NCBI RefSeq assembly: GCF_014268595.2
Contig: NZ_CP077091.1
Location: 3,684,001-3,748,000, forward strand
Length of the DNA: 64,000 nt
From: Pseudomonas hamedanensis
GTDB taxonomy: Bacteria > Pseudomonadota > Gammaproteobacteria > Pseudomonadales > Pseudomonadaceae
Direction of reading: 5' to 3'
The notes under the pieces were generated by a model. That model worked only from the letters and a program-made list of their open reading frames with translations, was not told the DNA's origin and ran no database searches. The translations under genes were made by a program, and so were the position numbers. Shown here in pieces: positions 44,914-53,174 of this stretch; positions within the stretch are counted from its first letter, which is position 1; the number at the start of each line of letters is the position of its first letter.

Positions 44914-47048
44914 TTGCGCAACCATCCCAGGCCCTCTTGAATATAGTGAGGAGTCTTCCAATTGGAAAAGTCAGATTTTTTATCAGGTATACTATTAAGC
45001 AAGATTTCAATCGCTAACGAAGGCTTTTTGCCAACTGCCTTCTCTGCAAACTCAAATGCATCGCACTCGCCATTTATATATTTGTTGAACCACTTAGGCG
45101 TTAGAGATGGGAATTTTTCAGAGTCAGTTCCAAGTAGTGCTTTGTTTAGCGAAAAGAATGCATCTTCGAAGCTTCTTCCATGATAGCCATCGTCTTTAGT
45201 TTGATATGCTAGAAAAATACAGCCATCAACATCGACCTTCCATTCGCCTCCGACTTTAGATAAAGCCTTACCTTCAATATTAAGGGAGGTAAAGTAGCCC
45301 AAATCCTCTCTGACCTTGCCGTGATAAAATATTAATGATCCATTAGCTGTATGGTCTGCCGCTGGGTCATCAGGACGACATTTTATAGTCTCTATTTTCT
45401 GAGTGCCTTTTTTGTATAGCTGGGGAGTAACTCCATCCTTTTCAAAAAGCAATTCTTTAATCCCGCTATCTATATCAGTCAAAATTAAAGCTTTAATACC
45501 AATAAAATGGATAAATTTTTCAAAAATTTGAGCATGTGCTCCTACCTCCACAATTGAAATATTCTGTGAAAGTAGAGGTATAGCGCCAGCATCAGGAGTC
45601 TCTTGGTCAAACTTTCTCATCATTGCTGGTAGAAGAATTTTCTCAGTATCACCCTCAATAAGTATTGCTTTATCAGCAAAAAATAGCTCGGCGCGGTTCA
45701 ACGTAAGATATTGCTTAAGGAATTTGTAGTGGAGTTCAGCCTGGGCATTGTCATTCACATCATCGGACGAATACTCCGACTTGAGCGCCTTAAGATTTTT
45801 TGCGTCCACACTGTTAGCAAGAGGTGACTTCCTCAAATACTTGATATCGTCGAAGTCACACTCTGCCACGATATGAGATGAGTGAGTGCTGATAATCGTT
45901 TGAAGATGAATCTCCACCCCATCTTCTCTCATCCTGCTTTCTTTCAACAGGGACTTTATATTCTTTATAAACGTATATTGCATCTGAGGATGTGTATGCG
46001 CTTCCGGCTCCTCAATAAAAAGTAAATTAATCGCAGCAGGATTTTCTTTACTAGATCTCCGAAAAGAAGTCATCAGCATTTCTATTTCAAAAATCATGCT
46101 GATTAGATTCATATAGCCAAGCCCATTAAAGTGCTCTGGAAGATCATGGGTATCGTGGGTATACATCACAGTTGTATTTCCATCCAACAGTTCTCGATGC
46201 TGCAGGGTGGATGCAATCTTAATATGCGTCTCGGACAATCTAGATCCGCCAAACTTTGCAACTTTCCCCAACAATCCAGAAAACATATCCTGATATATTT
46301 CGCTCAGCTCCTTATCAGTCGAACGCAGTTGCTTCTTAAAGCCCTCGACAGCCTCTTGCTGCTCTTGGTTCTCAGATGTCTTTTTGTATATGATTGCAGT
46401 CTGAGAAGAGAGTGTTTTATCATTATCTTTATTCGTAACACTCCGCTTCGCACCGATAGATCTAAATGAAATAACATCAGCCAAACTAATATTTTCTTTA
46501 GTCAAGTCTGTGAACACATCCGGATCACTATAGGAAAAACTTTTCTTCCTGACTTGATCAAAGTAAATATGCTGATTTTCCTTAAGAAACAAACTCGAAT
46601 CGTTGTCATATTTTTCTTTTACATCATTGTAATCATTCCGCATCGCCGTTAACTGCGGATAGCTAACCAGATACTCAAACCCAAGCACTATATGATTATC
46701 ATCAGGATCCAAGCTCATTATTAACTGGCTTACTGGTGATAAATTATCGATTCCATCGTACTCAATATATAACTTCAACGTTATACCCAAGGGGGTATAG
46801 GCATTCTCTGGACCTATCGGGTCAGCCCCACTCACCAATTTAATTAAGGCTGCTTTTAAATCGACGTTGAAATCGTCAAAAACTATTTTCTGCTTTTCAG
46901 AAGAATTTATAAACTTCTCTAATGCAGAGAGCAGCGAAGTCTTTCCGCTATTATTTTTACCCAACACCAGAGAAAGATTGCTCTCAAGGTCAAGAGAGAA
47001 CTTCTTCAGCAAGCGAAAATTATTAACTTCGATCCTTACTACTTTCAT
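44910..47048 (-). CDS. gajA: OLD-family ATPase-nuclease, Gabija GajA type
   Basis: A 712-residue protein with an ABC-type ATPase domain followed by a TOPRIM nuclease domain. Walker A is LGKNNSGKTSLLSAL (near residue 30) and Walker B is FIEEPEAHTHPQMQ (near residue 345), with an H-loop-like STHSSHIVAE. The TOPRIM acidic residues are in ILIEGDTEKILLP (near residue 463) and LTDIDSGIK (near residue 521). Such proteins next to a UvrD helicase are class 2 OLD nucleases, the core of Gabija. AAGGA lies before the ATG. It is the first gene of the operon. The sequence is AT-rich and foreign to the core genome. Confidence 0.88.
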   Translation of the reverse strand: MKVVRIEVNNFRLLKKFSLDLESNLSLVLGKNNSGKTSLLSALEKFINSSEKQKIVFDDFNVDLKAALIKLVSGADPIGPENAYTPLGITLKLYIEYDGIDNLSPVSQLIMSLDPDDNHIVLGFEYLVSYPQLTAMRNDYNDVKEKYDNDSSLFLKENQHIYFDQVRKKSFSYSDPDVFTDLTKENISLADVISFRSIGAKRSVTNKDNDKTLSSQTAIIYKKTSENQEQQEAVEGFKKQLRSTDKELSEIYQDMFSGLLGKVAKFGGSRLSETHIKIASTLQHRELLDGNTTVMYTHDTHDLPEHFNGLGYMNLISMIFEIEMLMTSFRRSSKENPAAINLLFIEEPEAHTHPQMQYTFIKNIKSLLKESRMREDGVEIHLQTIISTHSSHIVAECDFDDIKYLRKSPLANSVDAKNLKALKSEYSSDDVNDNAQAELHYKFLKQYLTLNRAELFFADKAILIEGDTEKILLPAMMRKFDQETPDAGAIPLLSQNISIVEVGAHAQIFEKFIHFIGIKALILTDIDSGIKELLFEKDGVTPQLYKKGTQKIETIKCRPDDPAADHTANGSLIFYHGKVREDLGYFTSLNIEGKALSKVGGEWKVDVDGCIFLAYQTKDDGYHGRSFEDAFFSLNKALLGTDSEKFPSLTPKWFNKYINGECDAFEFAEKAVGKKPSLAIEILLNSIPDKKSDFSNWKTPHYIQEGLGWLRK

Positions 47049-47434
47049 AAACCTATCCTTGTATTAAAATAAATTGCCCCGCAATTAGATATCAGACACA
47101 TCTAGTCCCTGACATAAAACAATCAGTTAGCAATCAACAACATTAGAGCTATCGATGTGTAAGAGGTTGATATTAATGAGCTTAATCGCTTAAGCGGATT
47201 ATTTGCATCCATGCTAATCAAGCCTCGCCGCTGCTAAGGGTTACATGACCCAAGGAGCTGGCCACTTGCCAGACAGTAGCTAAAGCTTGGTCTACCTTGC
47301 AAGCAGCTAGCAAAGGCGCATCTGGCATCGCACTCTTCGAGTGAGAGAGATGTTCTAGATCTCAGGATAAATTTAGAGGTAGAAATTTCAGAAACATTAT
47401 AAATATCAAATAAAAACAATAAATTAGATTGATA

Positions 47435-47457
47435 TTCGACTCCTGGTGCCGCACCAT
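47435..47457 (+). other. attachment site copy 2 (tRNA-Thr 3' end)
   Basis: TTCGACTCCTGGTGCC-GCACCAT matches the tRNA-Thr 3' end except for one missing G. The sequence left of it is unrelated to a tRNA. It marks the right boundary of the first island segment. Confidence 0.75.
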
Positions 47458-47460
47458 ATT

Positions 47461-47491
47461 CAAAGCCCCGCAATGCGGGGCTTTGTCGTTT
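47461..47491 (+). terminator. hairpin after att copy 2
   Basis: CAAAGCCCCGC / GCGGGGCTTTG with loop AAT and a T-rich tail. It mirrors the hairpin that follows the tRNA-Thr at 38336. Confidence 0.72.
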
Positions 47492-47646
47492 CAGAAGTCA
47501 ATCATTGACTTCTGCCTTTTGCTGAAAGTGTCGGGATGGGAAAAGCGGTGGTTGATGATGTTGCGGCTACTCTAGGCAAAATTTGTTAGAGACGTAGGCG
47601 CTGCTTATTTTACGAGGCGTTTCCTGAAGAGGATGCTTTAGAGCTA

Positions 47647-47683
47647 TTAAAAAGCCCCGTTCCACATCGACTGTGGCGGGGCT
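47647..47683 (-). terminator. terminator of higBA
   Basis: On the minus strand a stem AGCCCCGCCACA / TGTGGAACGGGGCT is followed by a T run. It lies about 90 bases after the higA stop. Confidence 0.72.
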
Positions 47684-47772
47684 CTGAGTACAATTATTTG
47701 TTAGTTAGCACGATCTGCTCTTCGTTAATTTACCAGTTACTTTAAATATTAAACTGTACAACTCTCAAGTTC

Positions 47773-48273
47773 TTACACAACACCATGCATAAAAAACTCA
47801 ACTGGAACTTTAAAAAAGTCAGAAAAGCCTTTTATTTGAGCTACAGTCATTTTTCGTTTGTTGTTCAATATTTCCGAAATAGCACTCTGACTTGCAATAT
47901 CAGCTAGATCTTTCTGCTTTATGCCACGATCATTCATTAGAAAGGCTAATGCTTCCGATTGTGAAGAGTACGGAATCAGCACGGTTGCAGTCTCATACTC
48001 ATACACGCGATCTGCAACCAACTCCGCAAAACGGGCAGCTGCGTGATCTTCACTATCTGCATGAGAGTAGAGCTCATCAATAAGCGTCATCCGCCCCCGC
48101 AAGTCATCATCGCTTTCTATAGGATCATGACATGCAGATAACAACTTGGACACTGTCGCTATTTGATCGCTCATACTATCAAACATTGGTGAAATATTAG
48201 CTATGAAGGTCTCTAGTCCAGTGGCTTCGATCTTATCACGCTTCATCTCGTCACCTATAATTTCATAATACAT
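47773..48273 (-). CDS. higA: HigA-type antitoxin (XRE helix-turn-helix)
   Basis: A 166-residue protein. The C-terminal helix-turn-helix is clear (LAFLMNDRGIKQKDLADIA, QSAISEILNNKRKMT), as in HigA antitoxins that bind their own promoter. The N-terminal half is acidic and probably binds the toxin. A second possible start is at 48246. It follows higB by 25 bases, the usual toxin-first order of this family. Confidence 0.87.
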   Translation of the reverse strand: MYYEIIGDEMKRDKIEATGLETFIANISPMFDSMSDQIATVSKLLSACHDPIESDDDLRGRMTLIDELYSHADSEDHAAARFAELVADRVYEYETATVLIPYSSQSEALAFLMNDRGIKQKDLADIASQSAISEILNNKRKMTVAQIKGFSDFFKVPVEFFMHGVV

Positions 48274-48298
48274 AAATTGAGTCGATCTTCCTTGTCAA

Positions 48299-48652
48299 CT
48301 ACTTAACATCACTATTGCACCACTTGTCATATCCAGCATGGGGCAAAATATCCTTGATAAAAATGGTGCCATTCCGCGTGTTGATCCACACGATAATTCG
48401 ACACTCATTCTTCTTGATATCAAACACATAAATATCAAGAGGTCCTTTTTGGCTTGGGAGTCTTAGCTTGGAGCGAGGAATACGGTCAACGTTCCATCCT
48501 GAAGTATTGACCCAAACCTCACGAATCTGCTCAAAGGACTCGAACCGAAGGGGCGGTCTGTCAAAGGTGGAAAGCCACAATGTGAGTGGGTCTTTCCACT
48601 GGCTGTATTTTTCGATGGCTTCAGCTACCGCCGTTTTGGCAATCACTCGCAT
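48299..48652 (-). CDS. higB: HigB-type mRNA interferase toxin
   Basis: A 117-residue HigB_toxin family (RelE superfamily) protein starting MRVIAKTAVAEAIEKYSQWK and ending with the usual IFIKDILPHAGYDKW. Basic surface residues and a conserved late His are typical of ribosome-dependent mRNA cutting. It is the first gene of the pair and lies between att copies 2 and 3. Confidence 0.88.
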   Translation of the reverse strand: MRVIAKTAVAEAIEKYSQWKDPLTLWLSTFDRPPLRFESFEQIREVWVNTSGWNVDRIPRSKLRLPSQKGPLDIYVFDIKKNECRIIVWINTRNGTIFIKDILPHAGYDKWCNSDVK

Positions 48653-48705
48653 GTTCTTTTTTTCTCCGGCGTCCCTACATGCAGCGAAGATTATCGCGAA
48701 TTCAG

Positions 48706-48740
48706 ATATCTGTCAAACAGATATATCTGGATTGCAGATA
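48706..48740. promoter_or_regulatory. probable higBA operator
   Basis: Overlapping inverted repeats (ATATCTG-TCAAA-CAGATAT, then ATATCTG and CAGATA again) lie 55 bases upstream of higB. The position fits autorepression by HigA. Confidence 0.6.
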
Positions 48741-48944
48741 ACATTTCGAACACCTGCCAAAGCACAAATCTACCCGTCTTTGCAAAGCTGGAAACGGTAC
48801 TGCGTTGTTTGACGATTTCCATGATTTTTTAGTCCTGGAAGCTGCGGTAGCCGGGTACGCAGTGGCGGGGCCGGAGAATCGTTATGTCCAACGAAGCATC
48901 TGTTCCAGCCAGATTGGCTGGCATCAAATGTCGTGCGGAAACAA

Positions 48945-48966
48945 TCGACTCCTGGTGCTGCACCAT
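48945..48966 (+). other. attachment site copy 3 (tRNA-Thr 3' end)
   Basis: TCGACTCCTGGTGCTGCACCAT matches the tRNA-Thr 3' end, with one missing G and one C-to-T change. It is the outermost copy found. Confidence 0.72.
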
Positions 48967-48968
48967 AC

Positions 48969-49007
48969 AAAACGAAGCCCCTGCATAATGCAGGGGCTTC
49001 GTTTTTT
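48969..49007 (+). terminator. hairpin after att copy 3
   Basis: AACGAAGCCCCTGCA / TGCAGGGGCTTCGTT with loop TAA and a six-T tail. It is the strongest of the three att-linked hairpins and could be the original tRNA-Thr terminator. Confidence 0.85.
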
Positions 49008-49172
49008 CTGGGATGTGCTCATCACTCCTCCTTGAATTGCACAAGGACGGTCGCAGGCAGATAACAGAATTTCGCCTTCGGCAAGCCTGCTGTAAAAACA
49101 TCGAGCTCGCCCCGAACATACTTTCTCAGGCTGAGGGCCACGGCGCTGCTTTTCCAACCGTCCGCGCTGAAC

Positions 49173-49613
49173 CTACGCAGCCTCAACCGAAAGCGAAATC
49201 CTTCGCCCTAGCTGCTGCAGCGCTCGCTCAACGTTTTCGATCTTGGAGTGGTGCAGGAAATCGACCAGCCGATCGACCTGCGGCCGTTGCACGCCGAGAC
49301 GACGCGCCAATTCGGCCTTGCTTAAACCTGATTCCAAAAGCGTATTCCACAACGCAACCTTCGCGGCAGTCAGAGCAGGAAGACGCAACACGATATCGTT
49401 CTCCTGGTCTCCTGAATGACCAGTAGGAATCATCCGGCGGTCATCCGCATAGATGGAGAATGCTGTCTCAATCGCGTCAATGGCGGTATCCAATGCCTCC
49501 CCGAGGGTATCGCCGACGGCGTGCATCTCTGGAATCGCCGCGCAAGTCAGCCAGACGCTGCCCGGCTCTTCGTGAACTTCCAAGGCATATTCGAACATCA
49601 CGCTTCCTCTCAT
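49173..49613 (-). CDS. hicB: HicB-type antitoxin
   Basis: A 146-residue antitoxin. The N-terminal HicB fold reads MFEYALEVHEEPGSVWLTC and ALDTAIDAIETAFSIYADD. A C-terminal helix-turn-helix follows (SKAELARRLGVQRPQVDRLVD). It lies 16 bases after hicA. It binds the toxin and probably the palindromes upstream of hicA. Confidence 0.92.
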   Translation of the reverse strand: MRGSVMFEYALEVHEEPGSVWLTCAAIPEMHAVGDTLGEALDTAIDAIETAFSIYADDRRMIPTGHSGDQENDIVLRLPALTAAKVALWNTLLESGLSKAELARRLGVQRPQVDRLVDFLHHSKIENVERALQQLGRRISLSVEAA

Positions 49614-49629
49614 GGGGTACAGCTGAGCC

Positions 49630-49812
49630 TCAGTCCTTGAGGCTCAACTGTTTGATTATCGTTTTTCTCAATCCTTCGCCCATTTCCTTGGCTCCGTGGT
49701 CGGGAAACACAGTTGATTTGCCACTCAAGGAAACCTTGAAGTGGCTGCCCTTACCGGCTTGGAACTCAACGCCTTGGGCTTTCAACCATCGCCGAAACTC
49801 GCTGTACTTCAT
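49630..49812 (-). CDS. hicA: HicA-type mRNA interferase toxin
   Basis: A 60-residue double-stranded RNA-binding-fold toxin: MKYSEFRRWLKAQGVEFQ, GKGSHFKVSLSGKSTVFP with the active His, and GEGLRKTIIKQL. The ATG at 49812 gives the standard length; one at 49818 is two codons longer. Order toxin then antitoxin is usual. Confidence 0.92.
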   Translation of the reverse strand: MKYSEFRRWLKAQGVEFQAGKGSHFKVSLSGKSTVFPDHGAKEMGEGLRKTIIKQLSLKD

Positions 49813-49843
49813 GTGCATCACTCGCTGTTTCGGTAGAGCGAAT

Positions 49844-49890
49844 GTGCAACATATTTGTTGCACCTGCAACACGAGTGTTGCATGTGCAAC
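49844..49890. promoter_or_regulatory. hicAB operator palindromes
   Basis: GTGCAAC-N6-GTTGCAC is followed immediately by TGCAACAC-GA-GTGTTGCA and a further GTGCAAC. Five half-sites in 47 bases lie just upstream of hicA. Confidence 0.75.
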
Positions 49891-49974
49891 TGAAACCCTC
49901 AAGGCCAGCACTCGGCCACGATTGTGCGCTCGATCTTCTCAGGCTACCGTCACACCCGTCGCTGCCAATTCAGC

Positions 49975-50197
49975 GACCGGGCCTGAGAACCCGGGTAAGA
50001 TACAGGCGCACCAGCGCGCCAACCCACGATTGCCGGCGCTTTTTTGTGTCTGCATTCACGTGTAATGGCGGCTGTGCGTGGGAGACCTTCGGGTCTGCCG
50101 GGTTCCTGTATCTCCGGTTTCTCAGCCTGCGCATAGCTGCCACCCTTTCGCCTGAGAACGAAAATGGCGGCTCTCATTTGATACAGGGAGTTCACAA
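49975..50197 (+). promoter_or_regulatory. structured leader upstream of the DUF3077-like gene
   Basis: The stretch has several complementary segments: GGCGC...GCGCC near 50010, GCCGGCGCTTTTTT near 50033, ATGGCGGCTGTGCG near 50065 against CGCATAGCTGCCAC near 50131, and AACGAAAATGGCGGC near 50157. It looks like a folded 5' leader with an internal terminator-like hairpin. I recall very similar leaders before related small genes in fluorescent pseudomonads. Confidence 0.45.
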
Positions 50198-50275
50198 ATG
50201 AATGCCATTGATCCATCCGCAATCCGCCTGTCAGCGATGCCCGTCGCTTCCCACCTCTTGTCGAATAACAGGTGA
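50198..50275 (+). CDS. 25-residue leader peptide
   Basis: A short ORF, MNAIDPSAIRLSAMPV to SNNR, with GGGAG at good spacing and a stop eight bases before the DUF3077-like start. Its placement suggests translation coupled to the next gene. It is too short for a domain; expression is not shown. Confidence 0.4.
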   Translation: MNAIDPSAIRLSAMPVASHLLSNNR

Positions 50276-50282
50276 AGCGAAA

Positions 50283-50564
50283 ATGACCAATTATCCGGAT
50301 CTGAAAACCCCAGGCCTCACGCACTTCTCCTTCCAATCCAATAAAGCGATGTTCCGCACCAACCGCGGTGTGCCAGTGATCGCCGCCCTCTCGCACGCCT
50401 CACACCTGCTTCACATCTCGAAACTACTCACCGCGGACTCTACGGTCTCTAGCGACCCTGACCTTCACGCCTACGCCTCTCAATATCTGCAAGAGTTAAG
50501 CAAGGCGCTGATCGATGATGTGGTGAAAGTGATGGACGCGCCGCCAGACAAGCCGTTGATGTAA
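50283..50564 (+). CDS. DUF3077-like small protein
   Basis: A 93-residue protein (MTNYPDLKTPGLTHFSFQS; FRTNRGVPVIAALSHASHLL; YLQELSKALIDDVVKVMD). The pattern of a short strand followed by a helix with HASxLL and a late helix matches the DUF3077/DUF6124-like group that is abundant in fluorescent pseudomonads. The function is unknown. AGGTGAAG precedes the ATG at 50283. Confidence 0.72.
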   Translation: MTNYPDLKTPGLTHFSFQSNKAMFRTNRGVPVIAALSHASHLLHISKLLTADSTVSSDPDLHAYASQYLQELSKALIDDVVKVMDAPPDKPLM

Positions 50565-50608
50565 ATCATGCGTATGAAGCCCTCGTTGATGCGAGGGCTT
50601 TTTGCGTT

Positions 50609-51289
50609 TCAGACCTGACTCACTTCAAACACAAACGAAATCCTCCCCTGACTCGCACTCCACACATAGCGCAAATGCTTGCCCTGTTTCGGAATCGACA
50701 CGGCAGGCGGCCGAAACGCAGCAACGCATTCCTGACCGGGCAATCGCACGCTGTTATAGAGCAGCCCCCAGGATTCGGCATCGCGCAGTTGCCGCGCGAA
50801 CGCCTGTGATGGTCCGTATGCTTCGGGATCGGGTTGATGCAAATGTTCGAAGCCGTGGCGAACATCATGCAACGGTTTGACCACCTGATTGACGTAAGTG
50901 CGCATGGTCAATTCAAGGTCGGCTTCCTGAGTCGCAGCAAGAAAACGCTCCTGATGGAAACAGGTTTCGGCGATGGCGGCGGCCTGGCTGCTGGCGGCGT
51001 AGTAGACGCCGAAGGTGCCGTCGCTGAAGCGGCTGCGTTTGCCGACGTGGGTGAACGCGGCCATTACCGGGCTGGAACCGGGGCCGGACAGGCGGTCTTC
51101 GGGACGGACGCGGGCGAGTACGCCGGCCTGCTCAATCAGGCGATCGTTGGTCAGCGCTTCGATGGCGTAGGCGACTTCGAGGTCTTCGGGGTCGAGTACG
51201 TCTTCGAACAGCGCAATCGGCGGAAAGCTGCTGTTAACGATGCGATAGGCGCGCGGCCATGGCACATCGACCAGCGCCGGCGCTTTCAA
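50609..51289 (-). CDS. RES-domain toxin
   Basis: A 226-residue toxin of the RES family, which depletes NAD or ADP-ribosylates targets. The conserved Arg (WPRAYRIVNSSFPP), Glu/Tyr region (FGVYYAASSQAAAIAETCFH) and Ser (NSVRLPGQECVAAF) are visible. The gene follows its antitoxin with a four-base overlap. Confidence 0.9.
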   Translation of the reverse strand: MKAPALVDVPWPRAYRIVNSSFPPIALFEDVLDPEDLEVAYAIEALTNDRLIEQAGVLARVRPEDRLSGPGSSPVMAAFTHVGKRSRFSDGTFGVYYAASSQAAAIAETCFHQERFLAATQEADLELTMRTYVNQVVKPLHDVRHGFEHLHQPDPEAYGPSQAFARQLRDAESWGLLYNSVRLPGQECVAAFRPPAVSIPKQGKHLRYVWSASQGRISFVFEVSQV

Positions 51290-51693
51290 CCGCGGACTCC
51301 GTCGAGGTAGCGGCGCACATCGGCGATGTCGACCACCCTCCCCGCCAGCATGTAATCCAGGGCGGTTTTGCCATTGAACGGCGCTGCTGTGTTCGGGCTG
51401 CTGACCCAGGCGTAAGCGCGCTCGCGACTGTTGCTGAAGATGATGCTCAACGCCTTGTGAATGCCCATCAGATACGAGATGCGCTCAAGGGTGTCATGGG
51501 GCAGACGTATGTTTGGCAGGTGTTTGTATTTGTAGAACGTGGTGTTGCCGACGCCACCGAGCAGGGTGCGCTGCTGCTCAGCGTTGCAGCCCCAGTGCTC
51601 CATGAGGTTAAAGAAGAACTTCAGCGCAACGCGACCGGCTTCGGGGGCATCGAGTTGTTCGCGTGGTTGTAAAGCGGGGGATGAAGATGGCAT
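51286..51693 (-). CDS. Xre/MbcA/ParS-type antitoxin
   Basis: A 135-residue antitoxin paired with the RES toxin. The N-terminal part has a helical Xre-like region (AGRVALKFFFNLMEHWGCNA, ERISYLMGIHKALSIIF), and the C-terminus (NTAAPFNGKTALDYMLAG) is the MbcA/ParS toxin-binding domain, with the usual GxTALDxMLxG. AAGGAGG precedes the ATG. Confidence 0.9.
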   Translation of the reverse strand: MPSSSPALQPREQLDAPEAGRVALKFFFNLMEHWGCNAEQQRTLLGGVGNTTFYKYKHLPNIRLPHDTLERISYLMGIHKALSIIFSNSRERAYAWVSSPNTAAPFNGKTALDYMLAGRVVDIADVRRYLDGVRG

Positions 51694-52013
51694 TTGCCGC
51701 CTCCTTAGATTTATCGATGCTCGCAGCGTAGTACAGATATGTATCTAAATCCAAGATTAGTACATAACTGGATTTAAGCCCTGCTTAAACCAAGCCGTCC
51801 GTGTTGTCGAAACCGTAGCTATTTTTTGACCCTCATCACCCGCACCCCAGCAAAAACCCCAATCCTCTGTCAGCCTCCAGCCATCGGCGGGGAAATCAAT
51901 TCGCTACTAAATCCGCGACAACTATGCTCAGGTGCAGGAATATAGCCGGCATAGGCGCCGGACCGGTCGCCCCGTAAACAACAATACCCAGCCCACTTCA
52001 GAGGGCATTACCC
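51694..52013. other. intergenic region between the antitoxin and LysR genes
   Basis: About 320 bases. It contains the probable operator at 51731 and the promoter region of the LysR gene. No other feature was seen. Confidence 0.45.
51731..51776. promoter_or_regulatory. probable operator of the RES-Xre pair
   Basis: Repeated TAGTACA and (T)AAATCC/GGATTTA segments, including the near-palindrome AGATATGTATCT at 51735, lie 40-80 bases upstream of the antitoxin gene. The position fits autoregulation. Confidence 0.5.
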
Positions 52014-52940
52014 ATGGATAGCAGAACCCTACGCAACCTCATGCGCATCGTGCAGACCGGCTCGTTGTCGGCCGCAGCCGAGCATTCGTGCCTGACGGTG
52101 CAGGCGTTGGCCGCGCAATTGAACAAGGTCGAAGAGCAGTTCGGTTTCCGCTTGTTTCGGCGTTCCAACAAGGGCCTGACGCTGACGCCGCAAGGCACGG
52201 AGCTAACGCCTTACATCGACAAAGTGTTGATTGCGACGCGACAGATGGAAGAAAAAGTCGCGGCCTTGAAAGTGCCGGGCCAGCGCACGTTGAAGGTGGC
52301 GTTGAACAACACGCTGTCGCCTGACTTCAACCGACGCATGATCGGACGGCTGATCGAGGTGTTTCCCGATTACCAGATGGAATTCAGTTACGCCGAGTCG
52401 ATGGAAAACCTCAGCAAGCTGAAGAACGAGGATTTTGACCTCGCCGTGCTGATCGGCCCGCAGCGGCCGGGGCTGCCGAGCATCGTTCTGCCGGAGGTAC
52501 AGGTGCAGGTGGTGGGCGCGCATTGCGGCCAGGAAAACGATCCGCTGACGCTGCTGGGCAATAAGTTTCAGGTGCGTCCTGCGGAGGATTGTCCTTATTC
52601 CCACAGCTTTTTGCGTTTTCTCGACGCTGGGCTGGGCAATCAAGAGAACGGCCAGCGCATGGTCTATTCGTGCAGCGAAACCCTGACGCTGTCGCTGATC
52701 ACCCAGATGGATGCGGTCGGCATGGTTTCGCGTGAAGCGGCGCAGAAAAACGGCCTGACAATTTTCCCCGGGTTCGAGGATTTCCTCGAAGTGCGCCTGG
52801 CGGTAAACAATCCGGAGTTGTCGCACCAGGCGTTGAACGATGTCGTCGATTTGCCGCTACATGAACGAGCCGAGCGCAATGTACGCAGCCGTCCCCACCG
52901 CCACACTGAGAAAGAGGTTTTTGCTGAAATACGCACATAA
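52014..52940 (+). CDS. LysR-family transcriptional regulator
   Basis: A 308-residue regulator with an N-terminal winged helix (LRNLMRIVQTGSLSAAAEHS, RLFRRSNKGLTLTPQGTEL) and a periplasmic-binding-like effector domain. The 84 bases at its 3' end overlap azlD on the opposite strand. Its position next to azlCD and the dioxygenase gene suggests it controls them. The effector is unknown. Confidence 0.93.
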   Translation: MDSRTLRNLMRIVQTGSLSAAAEHSCLTVQALAAQLNKVEEQFGFRLFRRSNKGLTLTPQGTELTPYIDKVLIATRQMEEKVAALKVPGQRTLKVALNNTLSPDFNRRMIGRLIEVFPDYQMEFSYAESMENLSKLKNEDFDLAVLIGPQRPGLPSIVLPEVQVQVVGAHCGQENDPLTLLGNKFQVRPAEDCPYSHSFLRFLDAGLGNQENGQRMVYSCSETLTLSLITQMDAVGMVSREAAQKNGLTIFPGFEDFLEVRLAVNNPELSHQALNDVVDLPLHERAERNVRSRPHRHTEKEVFAEIRT

Positions 52941-53174
52941 CAACGTCGGAATCGCGGCATAGAATTCCGGGCGATCGAGCTGGATCTGCCGGTCCTTGAT
53001 CAACAAGGGCGTGAGGCTGATCGCAGCGACGATCGCCACCGGCAAATATTCCAGCGCCCGCGCCACGAACGGCGGCCAGTGCTCGGTGTTGATTTGCAGC
53101 GGCAAGGCGCGTGGCAGAAAGGTCACGGCCATCATCAGCACGACCACCAGAATCAGGAACGTTTGGTCAGGCAT
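52857..53174 (-). CDS. azlD: branched-chain amino acid exporter subunit AzlD
   Basis: A 105-residue membrane protein with four hydrophobic segments (LILVVVLMMAVTFLPRALPL; YLPVAIVAAISLTPLLI). It matches AzlD, the small subunit of the AzlCD exporter. It overlaps azlC by 22 bases. The start at 53174 gives MPDQTFLILV. Confidence 0.88.
   Translation of the reverse strand: MPDQTFLILVVVLMMAVTFLPRALPLQINTEHWPPFVARALEYLPVAIVAAISLTPLLIKDRQIQLDRPEFYAAIPTLLCAYFSKNLFLSVAVGTAAYIALGSFM

Larger units (their letters stand above)
47049..47772. other. AT-rich region upstream of gajA, spanning the second att copy
   Basis: About 720 bases without a gene. The left part must hold the gajA promoter. The second att copy lies at 47435, its hairpin at 47461, and the higBA terminator at 47647. 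The open frames are short and featureless. Confidence 0.55.
48653..49172. other. region between higBA and hicB, spanning the third att copy
   Basis: About 520 bases without a convincing gene: the higBA operator, att copy 3 at 48945 with its hairpin, and 160 bases leading to the hicB stop. Confidence 0.5.

Noticed and set aside
44913..44961. Longer start for the GajB-type helicase
   Set aside because: The upstream ATG would overlap gajA by 52 bases; the ATG at 44913 forms an ATGA overlap typical of coupled genes.
47234..47473. Minus-strand frame across att copy 2
   Set aside because: It runs through the tRNA fragment and a hairpin and has no domain.
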